Source of the DNA: Sipunculus nudus
Taxonomy: Eukaryota; Annelida; Sipuncula; Golfingiida; Sipunculidae
Assembly: GCA_026874595.1 (NCBI GenBank)
Contig: CM049318.1
Span: forward strand, 58,938,250-59,002,249
DNA length: 64,000 nucleotides
Direction: 5' to 3'
Shown: positions 38,160 to 51,400 of the stretch, in pieces
How positions within the stretch are numbered: the stretch's first letter is position 1
Layout: every line of letters starts with the position of its first letter
Position numbers and translations under genes: made by a program
The notes under the pieces: model-generated
The model's database searches: none
Seen by the model: only the letters and a program-made list of their open reading frames with translations
Told to the model about the DNA's origin: nothing

Positions 38160-39970
38160 GGTCTTTGATCTATTATTAATTTCTTTATCTGAATAGATGG
38201 TTTCTAACCGTAACCTTACTTGCTAACTGTTGAAGTTGATAATCGGTTTTTCGTGCAGCGTCTGTAGTCGTAGATCATGAACTCGAATGTTTTACCTAGA
38301 CTTAAATGTTACTATGGTGACTTAATTTTAAAGTGTCTCTGATTTGTGAAACCAAGGAGATAATAGATTGGAGATTTAACACCGAGGCAAGCCGTGTCCA
38401 ATATTGCTGACGTAGGTCATAAAACTCGGTAATTGGTGCTAAATGACACAGCGCGAGAATCCTCCCTTCGGCCTTGATTCGGAACGACTCGTTCGTCTTG
38501 GGAGACCGAGAGCGTAAAAGCACGGATGTTTTTTGTAGTATCCTGTAGTATCGAAACTTAATTTAATGACCGCTCCCTGACTGCATTTTATTTGGGGTAT
38601 GCTCACCGGATGTAAGAAGCGAATAAACACAATAGTTCATACGGCAGTCCTCTGGGTTGTGTCTACATTATTTTTTTTCGTCAGTGAACTAAGATTCCCC
38701 TTATATTAGAATTTCATGTCATTATTGTAACAATCGTAAGTTGAAAAATAGAACAAAAAATTAACACGTTGGCATTATGCACATTTGTAGATTCATGTCG
38801 TACCTGCATATTTTGTTAGAAATATTCACTACATGTATGAGTCGGTGCTGCCAGGTTCAAGCTAGCTGTTCTTCCATAGATGGATGCTCAGACAGTGGAT
38901 AAGAAGGCTGAAGATATAGAGAGTCGAATTCACAAAACAAGGTTAAAAAAATATAATGCACCCTCATGTTCCAGACATGCATTTTATCTTCAATTTGATT
39001 ACCTCAAAATTCAGTACAAATTTTCGTTTGAGTTTTTATCGACTTGTTTGGTGATTGTAACTTTTCTGTGCCTCTTGCTTCTGAGATCTGGCACCTCAGT
39101 ACAGTTACACTTCCCTTTTTGTCAGTTTGTCCAATTGCAGAATGCTTGAGAAACTTGTATTTCATACCATCTGCTTTATTGAGTAAACCTAAATTTTTGA
39201 GAACACACTACTTCCGTATATTATTTCTGAACAGAACAGTTTATTACAGCATTGTTTGTAATATTGCCAGCAATTTTTTATTACCTGTGTCTGTATATTT
39301 TCTTTTAGATTTGGCAGGATAAGAGCGTTTCCTTCTGGTAAAACCCACACAATTCCAACTTACTATCGGTTCTTTTTATCTTATGTGCAAGGTTCAGTTC
39401 CATCTACAATTTTGCATCCTGTGCACTAATGACTTGAAGATTAAATATGTACTGAGTCTTCATGCAAGCAAAGAGTCTAGAAGCTGGCAAAAGAACCATT
39501 TACTAATAAACAAAAATTTATTTAAAATGGATTGTACAACTTTCCATGGGTCGGATGGCAAAGTAGTGGACGGAATCAGAGGACACGCAGCAAACAACCA
39601 ACTCTGTACGGACCATTGCAACCCACTGTCATAGCAACATCAGGGATAGAAACTTGGTCGCAAGTGAAGAGAGCTGAGCGTTTTATCAATCGACTGTCCC
39701 TTTCATTTACATTGAAAGAGAAATTGTTTAAATACTTAAAATTAACAAATATATATAAATTTTCAGCAGGGTAATCAACAAATACGTTTTACCGTTAGAT
39801 GTGCTGGTAAAAAGGTAAATTTTAGTACAATGTCAATACCGACAAAATCGGACATCATTCACACATTCATGATACAGACCTCAAACCCTTATAAATGAAT
39901 TTCTCGACCCAAATAACATAAAAGCAGTGCACTTGCAATGCATTCTAGAACAAATATAACCGGCTGTATT
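38160..39970. other. No gene recognised
   Basis: Several frames of 60-90 residues overlap here, but none shows a domain, a signal peptide or clear splice sites. Confidence 0.45.
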
Positions 39971-39974
39971 GGTA

Positions 39975-40495
39975 TTAATATTTCGGTGGCCATCTTGGCC
40001 GCTACCTTGGATCTTTACAAAGACATGGTGAATTCCGCTCGGCTCCATATCTGAACATATAGAGTAAGGTCTGGAAAATTATCATGCCAAGTTTCATTCT
40101 TCTTTCATCTTTTGCACAATTCTTCTCAATATGCAGCTTTACCGCTGGACTAATGGGAATATTACCAAATTCTTGATAAAACCCAGCTCATGAGTATCTG
40201 AAGAGGTTTGAAACCTCAAACATTGAGTTTCTCAGTCCAAAAAACATAATATTAGACTATTTGCAATGTTATCTGGGGACATTTTAACTCAAATTATTGA
40301 CATTTTCTAATCTGGCGGCTATTTTGGCCGCCATCTTGGATTTTGGCCAAGATAATTTTTTGATAATATCTGAAATTCATCAATAAGCTCCAAAGAATAC
40401 CTTTGCCAACTTTCATGCTTCTTTCATTTTTTGCACAATTCCTCCAAATATGGGAGCTTAAACCGCTACATGGACTAACAGGACATCGATATCCT
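39975..40495 (+). repeat. Two-copy tandem duplication, about 310 bp
   Basis: The phrase GGCCATCTTGGCCGC...TTTCATTCTTCTTTCATCTT, then TTGCACAATTCTTC and ACCGCTGGACTAATGGGA recurs as TTGGCCGCCATCTTGG...TTTCATGCTTCTTTCATTTT, TTGCACAATTCCTC and ACCGCTACATGGACTAACAGG. Function unknown. Confidence 0.65.
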
Positions 40496-41439
40496 TGCAT
40501 CGTTGCTTCTCAAGATGCATATCACATTAATGCACAGGAACTTTACTCACATTCATATATCGTATGAATTGTGACGTTATTGATGGCAATGGTTAGCAGA
40601 ATGATCCTTACCAGTAACTATTGCTGAACGTACACTGGCCCGAGGACCGACATGGAAAATTACAAAGAAATTACAAAACAAATATTCACCGTTCAAATCA
40701 GCCAAAGCTGATGAAATGTAAGAAAAAAAAATATGCAGAAAGGACTAATGCAAATAATGAGGAAGGGATGCGTGACTGAAAAGCCTCGCCCAGCATAACT
40801 CATTACATGCAAAGAAATAAGTTAACATAATTTTTCCTGCGTGATGTGTCTTAAGTATCCTTCTGCTTTTGGTTGGTCTACGTAACAAGTGGTTACCATG
40901 GAGACGCATGATTATAAGGAATAGCTGAGTACCGTAAATTACAAACTAACCAGAACGGTATCTGAGTGTGACGATTATGGTTAAATATTGGCTTCGTCAA
41001 ATGAAAATATTTTATTGATGATTTAAAATAACTCGTATATCTTTAGTGGAGAAACGTGAAATAAAAACTAATTTTCAAAAAGTAACTTCCCTGCAGAAAA
41101 ATGGCCGGTTGTTCTAATTAATGGTAGTGCGGTTAATTGATGGTTTACAATGAAACCGCCGCTTTTTCAGTAACACGTATTTGAATTATAAACAACGGCA
41201 CCCAGCGGTCACATTGACTGAATTGTAAAAGTGTAAAGTATATGGTGTAAAGGTACATTAACATTTGCAATAAAACGTGCATTATCTCACGCCTTTATTT
41301 CATTATGGCTGAATGCAAAAGTTCCCTACCAAACCTGCCCGGCACACAAGCTGCCTACCTCGAATTCCCCGGTTTCTTACATTGTTACGGTAGTGTGCGA
41401 GTTAACACAGTCCACGTGTGTCTGATTAACATAAAAAGA

Positions 41440-41770
41440 CTGGGTAACCAGGTCGAACCTTGCGTATGCACGACAATTCCCGAACAAGGAGAAATGATAT
41501 GAAAGAAGAAAACCCGAAAAAAATATCGGTTAGAAGCTAGAAAATTCTTGATTTGTGACTTCGCGCTGGGGTCACTACTGGCATGCGCGCTATGTTTATA
41601 TTTTGCTGCCACTGTTTGCGCCTGGTGAGAGCTTTTTTTTCACTAGCCTACTGAAATAAGCACAGGGTTTCGAATAAATCATTGGCAAACACTCTTATTT
41701 TAAGGACAAAACAAATATATCGTTTATATGTAAAATACCTTGGTTAGTGAATAGGTCCCTTTAACTGGCA
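41440..41770 (+). repeat. Dispersed repeat family E, copy 2
   Basis: AGACTGGGTAACCAGGTCGA, CATGCGCGCTATGTTTATAT, TGTTTGCGCCTGGTGA and GTGAATAGGTCCCTTTAACT match copy 1 in the same orientation. Confidence 0.55.
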
Positions 41771-41819
41771 AGCGCGTCATCCATTTCGGACAGTGTGACG
41801 GGGAGGACACATAATATCC

Positions 41820-42060
41820 CGGCGTCAGTCAGGCTCTATGTACCATGAGGTCCTGGGTGTGCAACACTAAGGAACCCCCGAATGGCGCACTCGTTTGTGA
41901 GTGAAGCATGACTGTGGTGTAAAGTCTCCCCGTTAATCCAGAAGAGCGCACACCCTGGGCGGGGGACGACCGTGAAAAATCACAGCGATCCTCTGCTGAA
42001 ATTCAAATTCATGATCTCCCGGTTTTGAGCCATGTGCTATATCCCCTATAGAATACCGAT
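41820..42060 (-). mobile_element. SINE-like repeat, family B, copy 2
   Basis: On the minus strand it contains TTTTTCACGGTCGTCCCCCG, GGGTGTGCGCTCTTC and ACGAGTGCGCCATTCGGGGG, in the same order as the 29635 copy. The ends have drifted. Confidence 0.6.
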
Positions 42061-42709
42061 TATACTAGGTAGGGAGGCATGGATAAGATTGAAGCACTAA
42101 AATGTTTCGTTTAGGTTTGTATCTAGCTCTAATCAGTTGAGCTAGCTAAAGCACTTACACGTTTAGCTTCGGTCTGTATCTAGCTCTGATCAGTTGGGTC
42201 TGTAAACTAGTTCCGTTTTGTTCTTTGTCTCCAAAATTTTTAGAGTCACTTGCGGTTAGTAAAATTATTCATTGCAGTTATCTACCTTTGCATGGCCACT
42301 AAAATACCTCGCCCCTTTTGTTGATTCGAGTTATATCATGCCACGGAATCGACAGTTTGCTTCGTTTTAAATTGGTTTTTGGTGAAATTACAGCCGAATG
42401 AACCTTAGACTGAGCCAGCCGGCTTAATCTTTTACCACTTTGTCAACTCGGATCTACTAAATGTCGTCTGCTTAAAATCATGATATATTTCTTGTTCTCT
42501 CCACTCTGACGCGAATCCTTTAAATCCTATTAAAACAAATCCTTTTTTTTCTGCTCACTCTTTCATGGGACAATTAGATAGCTAGGGGAATTGACTTGTT
42601 TTATCATCTCGCTTTCTTTATATTCTAGTGTTTGCTGGAATCTTCATATAAATAATCAGTTTCCAACACTTATCTTTTATTTATATATATATATACATTT
42701 TTTTTGTAC

Positions 42710-42713
<4 letters not shown>

Positions 42714-42779
<66 letters not shown>
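42714..42779. repeat. (AT)n microsatellite
   Basis: One of the longest pure AT runs in the window (about 65 bp). Confidence 0.98.
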
Positions 42780-42781
<2 letters not shown>

Positions 42782-45020
42782 ATGGCTGACAATAGAAACT
42801 AAGCCGAATGTAGGTTCTAACCCGTAGCCTGTGACATACAAGTCAGGTGTCCTTCCCGGTTTGTTAATAAAGCAAGCTTCACTATTGCTTCACTACATAT
42901 AAATATGTTATAAACCGGCTTGTTGGCTATTGCCTTCGTAGTGGGCGGTGTTTAGCATACGGCTGCCAATACCGGTTCATACTATTTTTATAGTAAACGG
43001 CCACGTATGTTTTCAATACAGCTAACAGTGAACAGTCACTCTATTAACACATAGGGAGGCTCCTGCATTTTTGTTAGTGGGCGTGCGTCACAGAGCATTA
43101 TGACGTCACACAAATCATGATGCTTGTCGATTTCATTCATTTCATGAGTCACTGCACTCAGTGACCGGCTGTTAGGAGCCTACTGTATTAAATATGACGT
43201 GTCGTATCACGTATGCCGAGGCCTTTTTGTCCGGGTAATAATATGCGTGGCCGGTTAATAATACAGGTATATTCACCCTGGAATGAGGCTATGAAAGATG
43301 AAGAGTTACAGCACTAACAATAACATGTATGCAGTTTATCCTTGTATTGCACATGTACATAAAAAACTTATTTAAGACGGGAAGACAAATAAAAATGGTA
43401 TATAGGCCAAGTATATAAGGAATTACCTAGAGTTCATTTTTATGTAGGCAGAGTAAGCCAGAAATCACATTAATTCTTCAGAAAGGATAGATGAATATTT
43501 TGATTGGTTTAAGTCTTTTCCCTTGAGATAGAGGATTTTTCTCCTCGTGCATGTATTCAGATGTTTGGAGTTTTTTTTCTATTGGTTGTTGATTGTTTAG
43601 TAATTTATTAAAATATGGCATAGGATTACTCCGTAAAGACAAAAAGGTAATCGCCGGTCTCCGGAAATAAGCTTTTGTATGATGTGGATGGTATGCATAT
43701 AATCACTTCAAGTATTAATTACATTTAACATCTTCATGGAATTCTATATGGGGCAGCATTAAAATAGATGAACTGAGGATTGGTAAGAAAGATCTATTGC
43801 CAGAGAATGATTGGGTTTACTTTATTTTTTTTTTACAAATTTCATTTGTACATTTCTTGTTCAATTTCGGGTATTTATACATGGTTTATATGACAGCCTG
43901 TTTGGGTTAAGTTGTGCGACTGAATCAGAGTCAAGATTATCACTTTGATCTTTTAACACAAAATACGGAGAGTTCATGGCTATTCTACTTGGAAATGCAC
44001 ATCAATTAAATAACAGCCATTATCACCGGAATTATCTGGAAGCTGGAACCATACGCCTAACATCCTGTTAAATCGGATTACTCGTCATAAACGGAATCAT
44101 GGTTTTCTATTTTGCCTTTTAAATATCATTATAATATAGTCTTTCATAACTACACTCATTTGACCCCGGGGAAAAGTCTGTCACCAGGCTTAAAGAAGAA
44201 ACTGTGCATTATACAGTAGCGGTTTCAGATTGGGGTTCAACGCCCGGGCCCAGGTAAACAAGTGTCCAGGGAGTGTTAACAGAATTTATATATTACTCTC
44301 GCACGCACAATTATAGGGAAGAAAACGGGCCCAGACGCAAAATGATCCGCGCCAAGCTTTTCAGTATTTAGCGTATATTATTCAATTCCAAAATTTTCCT
44401 TGCCAAAAAAAGGAGCTCGCGCCCCTTGTGCCATCCTTAATATCCGTCCTAGGTCATATTTGCGGGCCCCACATATTACAGTTAGTTCTCGTCTGACAGT
44501 CACCCCGCTTTAACACACGACCGCTTTGGCTGCTACCACAGGTAGTCCTGTGAATAAGATTTCTTGCAGCAGAATAGTGTATGGTTGTTGCAGTTTATTA
44601 ATTACATAATTTGGGATTGAAACATCACGGAAGTTCAAGTTTTCAAATGAGTTAATAAAACAGTAATTTTTTATTTATCCAGCTGCTTTTTTTAATTCAA
44701 AGTCAATCATTTTATTTATTTAGATATCCTCTTTTTAGTTGGTAATTATTTTGATAAGGCTGTGTTGAGCAACCTTCGGAATAAGCTCACGGTCAAAATT
44801 AAATATCAGGTGCAAATTTGTTATATAGGCAAATTTTGCGCCCAAATTTTAGTTTTTGAATATAAGCCACATCTAGCATCTGGGTATCTAGCGCAAACTG
44901 AAAATGATGGAAGAACGGGAAAAAAGGGAAAATAATTTTAAAATATGGAAATCGATGGTACTGCACTGGGAGGATCTAATAAGGTCCAACCACAAAAAAA
45001 TGTTCACCCTAATTTAAGTA

Positions 45021-45096
45021 CAGTCGTGACTTGATAAGCCGACACTAAATGTAATACCCTAATTTATGTCGGATTACAAGGCTGTCGGACTGTCAA
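45021..45096. mobile_element. Possible Tigger/pogo-like transposon end
   Basis: ACAGTCGTGACTTGATAAGC and ATGTCGGATTACAAGGCTGT, CGGACTGT recall Tc/mariner-Tigger inverted ends. A related end (ACAGTAATCCAAACCGAACC) is at 18625-18665. No transposase was found. Confidence 0.25.
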
Positions 45097-45289
45097 ATCA
45101 ATAAAGGTGACGGAGGGTAAAGATACAAAGTGACCTGAATGTTTGGAGGACTTGTTATAATTCATTAAGTAATTTGTTATAATAAGAATGCAAGCATATC
45201 TGTCTTGTATCTTGTTCTTTTATTTTGATTTTTACGGACTTTTCTAAGCTGCAAACCGCGAGACGAATAAACTAATCAACTACTATCAG

Positions 45290-45314
45290 CCCCCCCCCCC
45301 CCCCCCCCCCCCCC
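45290..45314. repeat. Homopolymer C25
   Basis: Twenty-five C in a row; shorter C tracts are at 7603-7619 and 34227-34245. Such tracts are error-prone in assembly. Confidence 0.95.
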
Positions 45315-47118
45315 GGAATTCGCTCCTGCTCTCTTCTATATAGCTTTCTGAACAAATGGCGCATAACTATTAAGAGTTACTTTCAGTATTAGATCGTAAC
45401 GCATCGCCCGCTCAGGACCTTTGGTTTGTTATATCAATCAAATTAATTGACTTAATTTCAATTTTAAACGCCGATGTAGATAATACTTTATATAATTAAA
45501 ATCATAACCAACCAATATCCTTCAAAAGTGCAGTAAAGGAAGTGAGCTGAAGGAAGAGATGAAAAAAGGGCATTAGATTAGGCGTCGTATGGACAAACTC
45601 AAGATATGCAAGAGTGTCCAGTATTATAAGGGTAAATAAATTTCGGGTTTAAACCACTTGTAACTCGGATAAAAGCGTTAATGTAATGATTGTGGTAATG
45701 CAGAAAGAACTATGGCCCATCCTGTGGCGTACATGAAAATTATTTGCAGGAAATTTCCTTTTTTATGGACAAAATATAGGCAAAGTAAAGAACACGTAAT
45801 CGCCAAAAATGTCAGTGTTATTATGACGATATTATCAGGAAGATGAAGAGCAAAGTGGATACATTTAATTAAATATTCACAGTAGCGGATGGCAAACTCC
45901 TGGCGTCATTAATATTTGAATATAAAAAAAAGTTTTGTGCAGGGGGGGAGGGGGGGGGAAATAAAAGAATAAAATATGCTGAAGCTTAAATGTTAGGCAA
46001 AATAATGAAGACTGAAAACATATTGCAATGCCGAGGCAGACGATATTTAAGATATCTAAGAGGTACCGTAATTTTTCCATAAATTGCTCCCTCTCCCTTT
46101 ATCGCTTTTTGTAAAAGCGCTCGGGACAAGCTGATGTTTAGGACTCTGCTTTAAATTATTTTCTTCTGTATGGTTAGGTTTAATCAAAGTTGCGAGTCCT
46201 ATCTGGGCCAGGCCGATGATCAGATCAGATAAAAACAGATATATTACAAAAGGCTAACAGAGTTTCTATGCTGATTGTCCAGCCTGTAGATTTGTCAAAT
46301 TTGACATGTTTTTCTTTTACTTTTCGAGAAAAAAATGCCATGTGTAAGTTCAATATTCTGTTAAAGACGGCAAAATTCAGGTTACTAATGACGTCAGACC
46401 ATTGACACGAGCCGTCACAGTCTTTAAAGGAAAATCATTATTCTCTTGTCCTTTGCAAGACTTTCTTTTTTTAGATTCCAGAGAAAGCCTTATTCATTTG
46501 TAATGGAATGTTTGTGGAAGATGTGGTATGGAGGAGTTGTTAAGTATTTGACAATCTTGAAAACTATGCTTTCGGGGCGAAAACTATTTGCAGGATTTTA
46601 TAAGCAACATTTAAAATAAAAATTATAACCATAAAAGTCTCCGAGAATATATTGCTATTTATCAGGTTATAGGTTAAGTTTACAAATTTCACTGAATACT
46701 TTCACATTTTATTCAAATGACAAATTAGAAAGCTTAATAACGCTGTCTCTGTTATATTAAAGATAGCGAGAAATTCTTTAAACTTTTTTTTAATATATAT
46801 AATCTCAAATTTTTATTTAACATCAAGATTATGTACTACGCATACTTTTTAATAATAATGTCAATCCTCACAATCTTTGGTACATTAAGAAAACTGCATG
46901 GCGCTTGTTTTCCCTCGCTATTCATACATTATATTCAAACATTTCTACCCCATATCAAGATCGCAATAATCAACAGCTTGTGCACAATGGAAATTTTAAA
47001 GTATAAACAGCCCCGGGATTTCAATGTTCGCAGAGCGTTTTTGAAAACTGTGCTCTTAGTTCTTAAGGGAGTATATGCATACATGGGTCAGGGTGTTACC
47101 CACAATACGGACCCCCTC

Positions 47119-47162
47119 ACATGGCGGAGGCATGTATCTGTTGGGATGCAGATTTCTAGTTG
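47119..47162 (-). repeat. Family D head only
   Basis: The minus strand reads AACTAGAAATCTGCATCCC, then CATGCCTCCGCCATGTGAGG. What follows does not match the family D body. Confidence 0.5.
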
Positions 47163-47589
47163 ACGTTTGTATTCCTACTGTCAATTATAATTTTTCTTAT
47201 CTCTGACGACATGCACCATATGTGGCTGTAAGGCGTGACCGGCATACCAATAATTGGGGAAACGCCCTAATTATCATTAGCGACACTGCTTATTCATTAA
47301 TTAACTAATCTAGGTGTGAATAAGGACCCCTGGGCATTCTTTTTTTCGGCAGCAAAAGGTGAATACTTTGTTAATCTGACAACGCCACTTCCTTTTATTA
47401 CAGGAAACAAAGTCTGCAAATTACTTATATCAAAGGCGTGTTAATTATTTCTAATTGGGTTGGTCGGATGCCACCTAATGTTAATTTTTACCTGAAGCAA
47501 TCATTTAATACCATCATGGAGTAAACTATGGTTCTATTCGCACCCGTGACCCAAGGTTGGCTGTCTTGGAAGATTCTAGTTAGCCCAGA

Positions 47590-47616
<27 letters not shown>
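47590..47616. repeat. (AT)n microsatellite
   Basis: AT run on the left of the Penelope-like inverted repeat. Confidence 0.98.
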
Positions 47617-47621
<5 letters not shown>

Positions 47622-47699
47622 CGTATAGCCGTGTTAGTCCCTCAGTGTATAGATAACAGAATGAAGACGCCTTAGTGTTGACTAACTGTTTAATTCAAC

Positions 47700-47736
47700 C
47701 ACGAGCTTTCGAAGCTTATAGCTTCTTCATCAGGTG
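47700..47736 (-). ncRNA. Hammerhead ribozyme motif, type I, minus strand
   Basis: This is the exact mirror of the plus-strand motif in the other arm of the inverted repeat, with the same core residues, stem II and predicted cleavage site. Confidence 0.65.
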
Positions 47737-47749
47737 TCAAGTCAGGTGT

Positions 47750-47786
47750 CACCTGATGAAGAAGCTATAAGCTTCGAAAGCTCGTG
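47750..47786 (+). ncRNA. Hammerhead ribozyme motif, type I, plus strand
   Basis: In order: stem I strand CAC (47750-47752), core CTGATGA (47753-47759), one extra A, stem II GAAGCT-ATA-AGCTTC (47761-47775), core GAAA (47776-47779), GCTC with predicted cleavage after C47783, and stem I strand GTG (47784-47786). AGCT would be a loopless self-complementary stem III, so activity would need a dimer, as described for Penelope-like elements. The extra A beside stem II is off-consensus. Confidence 0.65.
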
Positions 47787-47832
47787 GTTGAATTAAACAG
47801 TTAGTCAACACTAAGGCGTCTTCATTCTGTTA

Positions 47833-47834
<2 letters not shown>

Positions 47835-47894
<60 letters not shown>
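47835..47894. repeat. (AT)n microsatellite
   Basis: AT run directly to the right of the inverted repeat. Confidence 0.98.
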
Positions 47895-47897
<3 letters not shown>

Positions 47898-48194
47898 CTA
47901 CGGATTCTTGGGACATAAAATATGAAGGGAGAGGGCGATTTCAATTTCTTTTTTATACTGGTCGAGAAAAATCCTTGAAACTTTGCAAGATTGCCGCAAA
48001 CAATTAAATATTCTACTTCAGCTCTTAAAATGGTGTAACCGATCAACACATAATTCAGCACTTTCACCATACCTTGAACATTTACTGTTAGGAAATTTTG
48101 GCCATGGTAACATTACCAAGGAGCTGGTGTTTTCGATCCACGAAAAATTGGAGCGGCGAATCTATAGTAAAATATTTTTGCTCAACTGACTGAA

Positions 48195-48330
48195 AGTCAA
48201 CTGAGGTATAGGAAAGGCGCTTTGTCCGCCGTCCGTAAAACTTGATTTATGTATGGCCCACCACTAAAGCGTGAATCCTTTTGATTTTTTGGGTTATGAG
48301 GTCAAAGGTCAACACAGGATACACTTCATT
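48195..48330 (+). repeat. Repeat fragment with CTTTGTCCGCCGTCCGTA start
   Basis: This stretch has the CCGTCCGT and GAGGTCAAAGGTCAA phrases seen in the 21.3-kb and 24.9-kb repeats. It is probably a short relic of the same broad class. Confidence 0.35.
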
Positions 48331-48479
48331 AAAATATTGTGGATACATTTGAAGCCAAACTTTTCATCACAAGCCTTCCGTCTTGCACATATGGTATATC
48401 TGCCCAAAGTGGGAGAAATCTGTAGATTTACAGGTTACCTGATCAGAGGTCAGGCTCTGTGCATGTTTTTGTATATTTT

Positions 48480-51400
48480 ATAATGTTATATATATGTGTA
48501 TAATGTAAATTATAAACTGCGGATTGTGTTATTATTACAAAGTGTAATTATGCAAATGAAAGTTTTTAATATTTTTTTTCTTGTTTTTTTTTTTTTTTTT
48601 TTAACGGCTAAAACTCTTTTTATTTTTATCTTTTTATCGCCTCCATTACATTGATTAATCAGTTTGAGGATAAACTCCATTGAGAAAAATATATCACGTG
48701 GGTTAAAAAACAACAATCCTGGTATGGAGTCTTTGCGTTGCTTCTTTTTTATAAAGAGAGTGTTTCTAAGTAATAAGCCGCGTGACCTGAAATCTCGTGC
48801 TCAACTCAGTCTTTGACAGTCCCCGTATCTTCGATAAAATGTAGGCATCCCATCAACATATATTTCTGTGCTTCTTTTTCTTTTGCCCGTTCTTGCTATA
48901 TGTTTTTACATGTTTGCATCCAATACCTGATTTCTTAAAAAGCTTTGTAATTTAGCGTTTCAAGAGGCAGCGTTTATGTAAATAAACCCGTGGTAACGCG
49001 TGGTAAGACCTCCATCTTCTGTAGGACCCATCAACAACCACATTTTTAAATTATACGGTAATTTTAACATGGTAAACAGCGATATCTGTCTCTATTTTTT
49101 TCTTGTTACAACTGAAGTAATGTTTGAATTAAATTGACGCTCATTTATATACTTTTCATTTTTTTATGGATTTCCTGTCTGTAAAAAAGATTTGCTTATT
49201 TACATAAACGTTTATTTTAATTTTATTAATTTGAAAATCTGGCGCATGAAACAAGACTTGCATACGATGACAAAGAGTAAGGGGGGGGGGGTGGTATATA
49301 AATTTCCTTTAAAAAATTTGAAGATTTAAATATCATTTCGCTTTATTGATGCAAGTCCCCTTCCACCAAACTCTCTCAGCAGTTGATTCTAAAAAAACGC
49401 TGGATTATTATTGTATGATTAATTTCTGGTTGAAGTAGTAGTAGTAGTATTGTAATGGTCGTAGTAGTGAAATTAACAGACCCATCTTTGAGTGTTCATT
49501 GGATGACTGAAGCTTGTTTGAATAACGTAGAAATTAATCCTGAGAGGATTTGAACCATGTTAACTCAGAATTTAACAATGGGGGTAGACCTAGAATCTTA
49601 GTGAGGAAGGGTTACATGTAAAATGTTTTTTTAATGACAAAAATAGAAATAAAAACCTAAACTTGTTTAGTATTTCAGCACGTCTTATTGCATGTTAAGC
49701 GGCTAAACGGGATATTTTTGTGTTTTAAAATCTAATCGCTGTTCCACATTACATTACGAGAGTAATGCTCTGATAAAAATTACCAACAACATAATCCGGT
49801 AGCCATAAACATTCTTGGACAAAAAAGTACACACGGAAAATTTCTCGCGGTATCGGGAGTTGATTTACACCCCGCTAACAAGGTTAGCAATACGTTTTGC
49901 CAACGTCTGTTTAATATATGATCTTGTTACGTTTCACTCAAAGCGTCGGTTTTCTCAAGAGTCTGAAGTTTCCATGACAACTATGTGCTTTCTCTAGTTT
50001 AACGATTCTGAAACCTAAGTGTCGAGGGCATCATTCAGCTGTGCTTAAAGCTGCGTGGCTTGTTACGGAGCTATCAACAACTAAAAACTTTTTAAGCCCA
50101 CGGTTTTCATTGTCCGGGGATTAGCATATGTCTGCTGTTCATTCGAAAAACCCGAATCCCTTGATCCAACAGACACACACACAAGGACAACAATTTTTCC
50201 GAGAAAAGAAAGCAAGTTTGTATATAGGACTACTTTACTTTAATAACCTAATATATATAATTCCAAATCTTCAGACAGATTTCATCAGCCGTAGTGACTG
50301 CCTCTAAATTATTTTTTAGACAGACGCACAGGCATTGTTTAATACCTTTTCCGATTTAAGCCCCTAATTGCAATGCATCCAAAAGCACAGCCCTCTACAG
50401 ATATCCATCGATATCCATCCGCTGAGTTACGAATATTTCTCGCACATTGGTAGGTGTAGTTATAAAGTATACTTAAAAGTTAATTATTGGTCTAGTTAAT
50501 TTCAAGTGACAACGTACGTGTAGGCTTTTTCCAAAATTTCCCAAAAAAAGTGTTTTCAAAAATTTCAAAAATATTTGCATCCCTACTGAGCGTTACAGTG
50601 CGGTCCTCGATAAAACATGTAAAGGCACTCTGACGCTGATCGTAGTCTTTCTGATGTCGGAGGGTCGAGGTGGCCCTAGACTCCTTCCTCCTCCTTCTTT
50701 TTATCTGACGAATTTGACATGGTAAGATTATTATCGACATTAAAAAAAAAGTAAATAGCACAATAGTTACATGCAGTTTTACGCAACCTCATGGAGAAAT
50801 AGGCAATGTAAAGGAATCTGGGCCCCCCTTTTCGAACCAACCCCCCCCCCCCCCAAAAAAAAGGGGGGGGGGTAAAAACTCATGGTACACCAAGTGTTTA
50901 GAACATTTACAATGTATGTTTTGCTTATAAAGCATTTAAGCGACCCCAGGTTGCACAATTAAAACCTATATTTTCAAAAGATTTCTACACCAGAGCCATT
51001 ACCCCAATCCCCCCTCCCCCCCCCCCTCCCCCGCTTCCCGCCTCGGCTCACCAGTTACGCGGCCTCGCAAAGTGAACCGCCACCCCCTCCTTCTAAATTC
51101 TAGTATCCGCCCCTGGGCATATTTACTTGAGACAAAACTATGGGAGTATATATATGTATATTAGCATCTTTAGGCCAAAAGTATAGGGAAAATATTGAAG
51201 ACTTCACGGTACAGTCGTTACCATGACCACCAGATCGCTAAGCAGCGTCTTATGTCTGGTTAAATGGCAAAGATGGCAATGGCTTAAATTTGTTACCAGC
51301 TTTTGGTAATTATTCTGTTATATTTCCCATTCTTATGTATTTCATGCAATAAAATGTCAAATTCATACTGTTTATGGGAATATATAAGAAATTAGCCCCT

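Larger units (their letters stand above)
42070..47090. other. No gene recognised
   Basis: Long low-information stretch with one AT array, C25 and a possible Tigger-like end. Confidence 0.5.
47648..47838. mobile_element. Perfect 89-bp inverted repeat, Penelope-like fragment
   Basis: The arms 47648-47736 and 47750-47838 are exact reverse complements with a 13-nt spacer. Each arm carries a hammerhead core, a hallmark of Penelope-like retroelements. (AT)n arrays lie just outside on both sides. The perfect arms mean a recent origin or active homogenisation. Confidence 0.75.
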
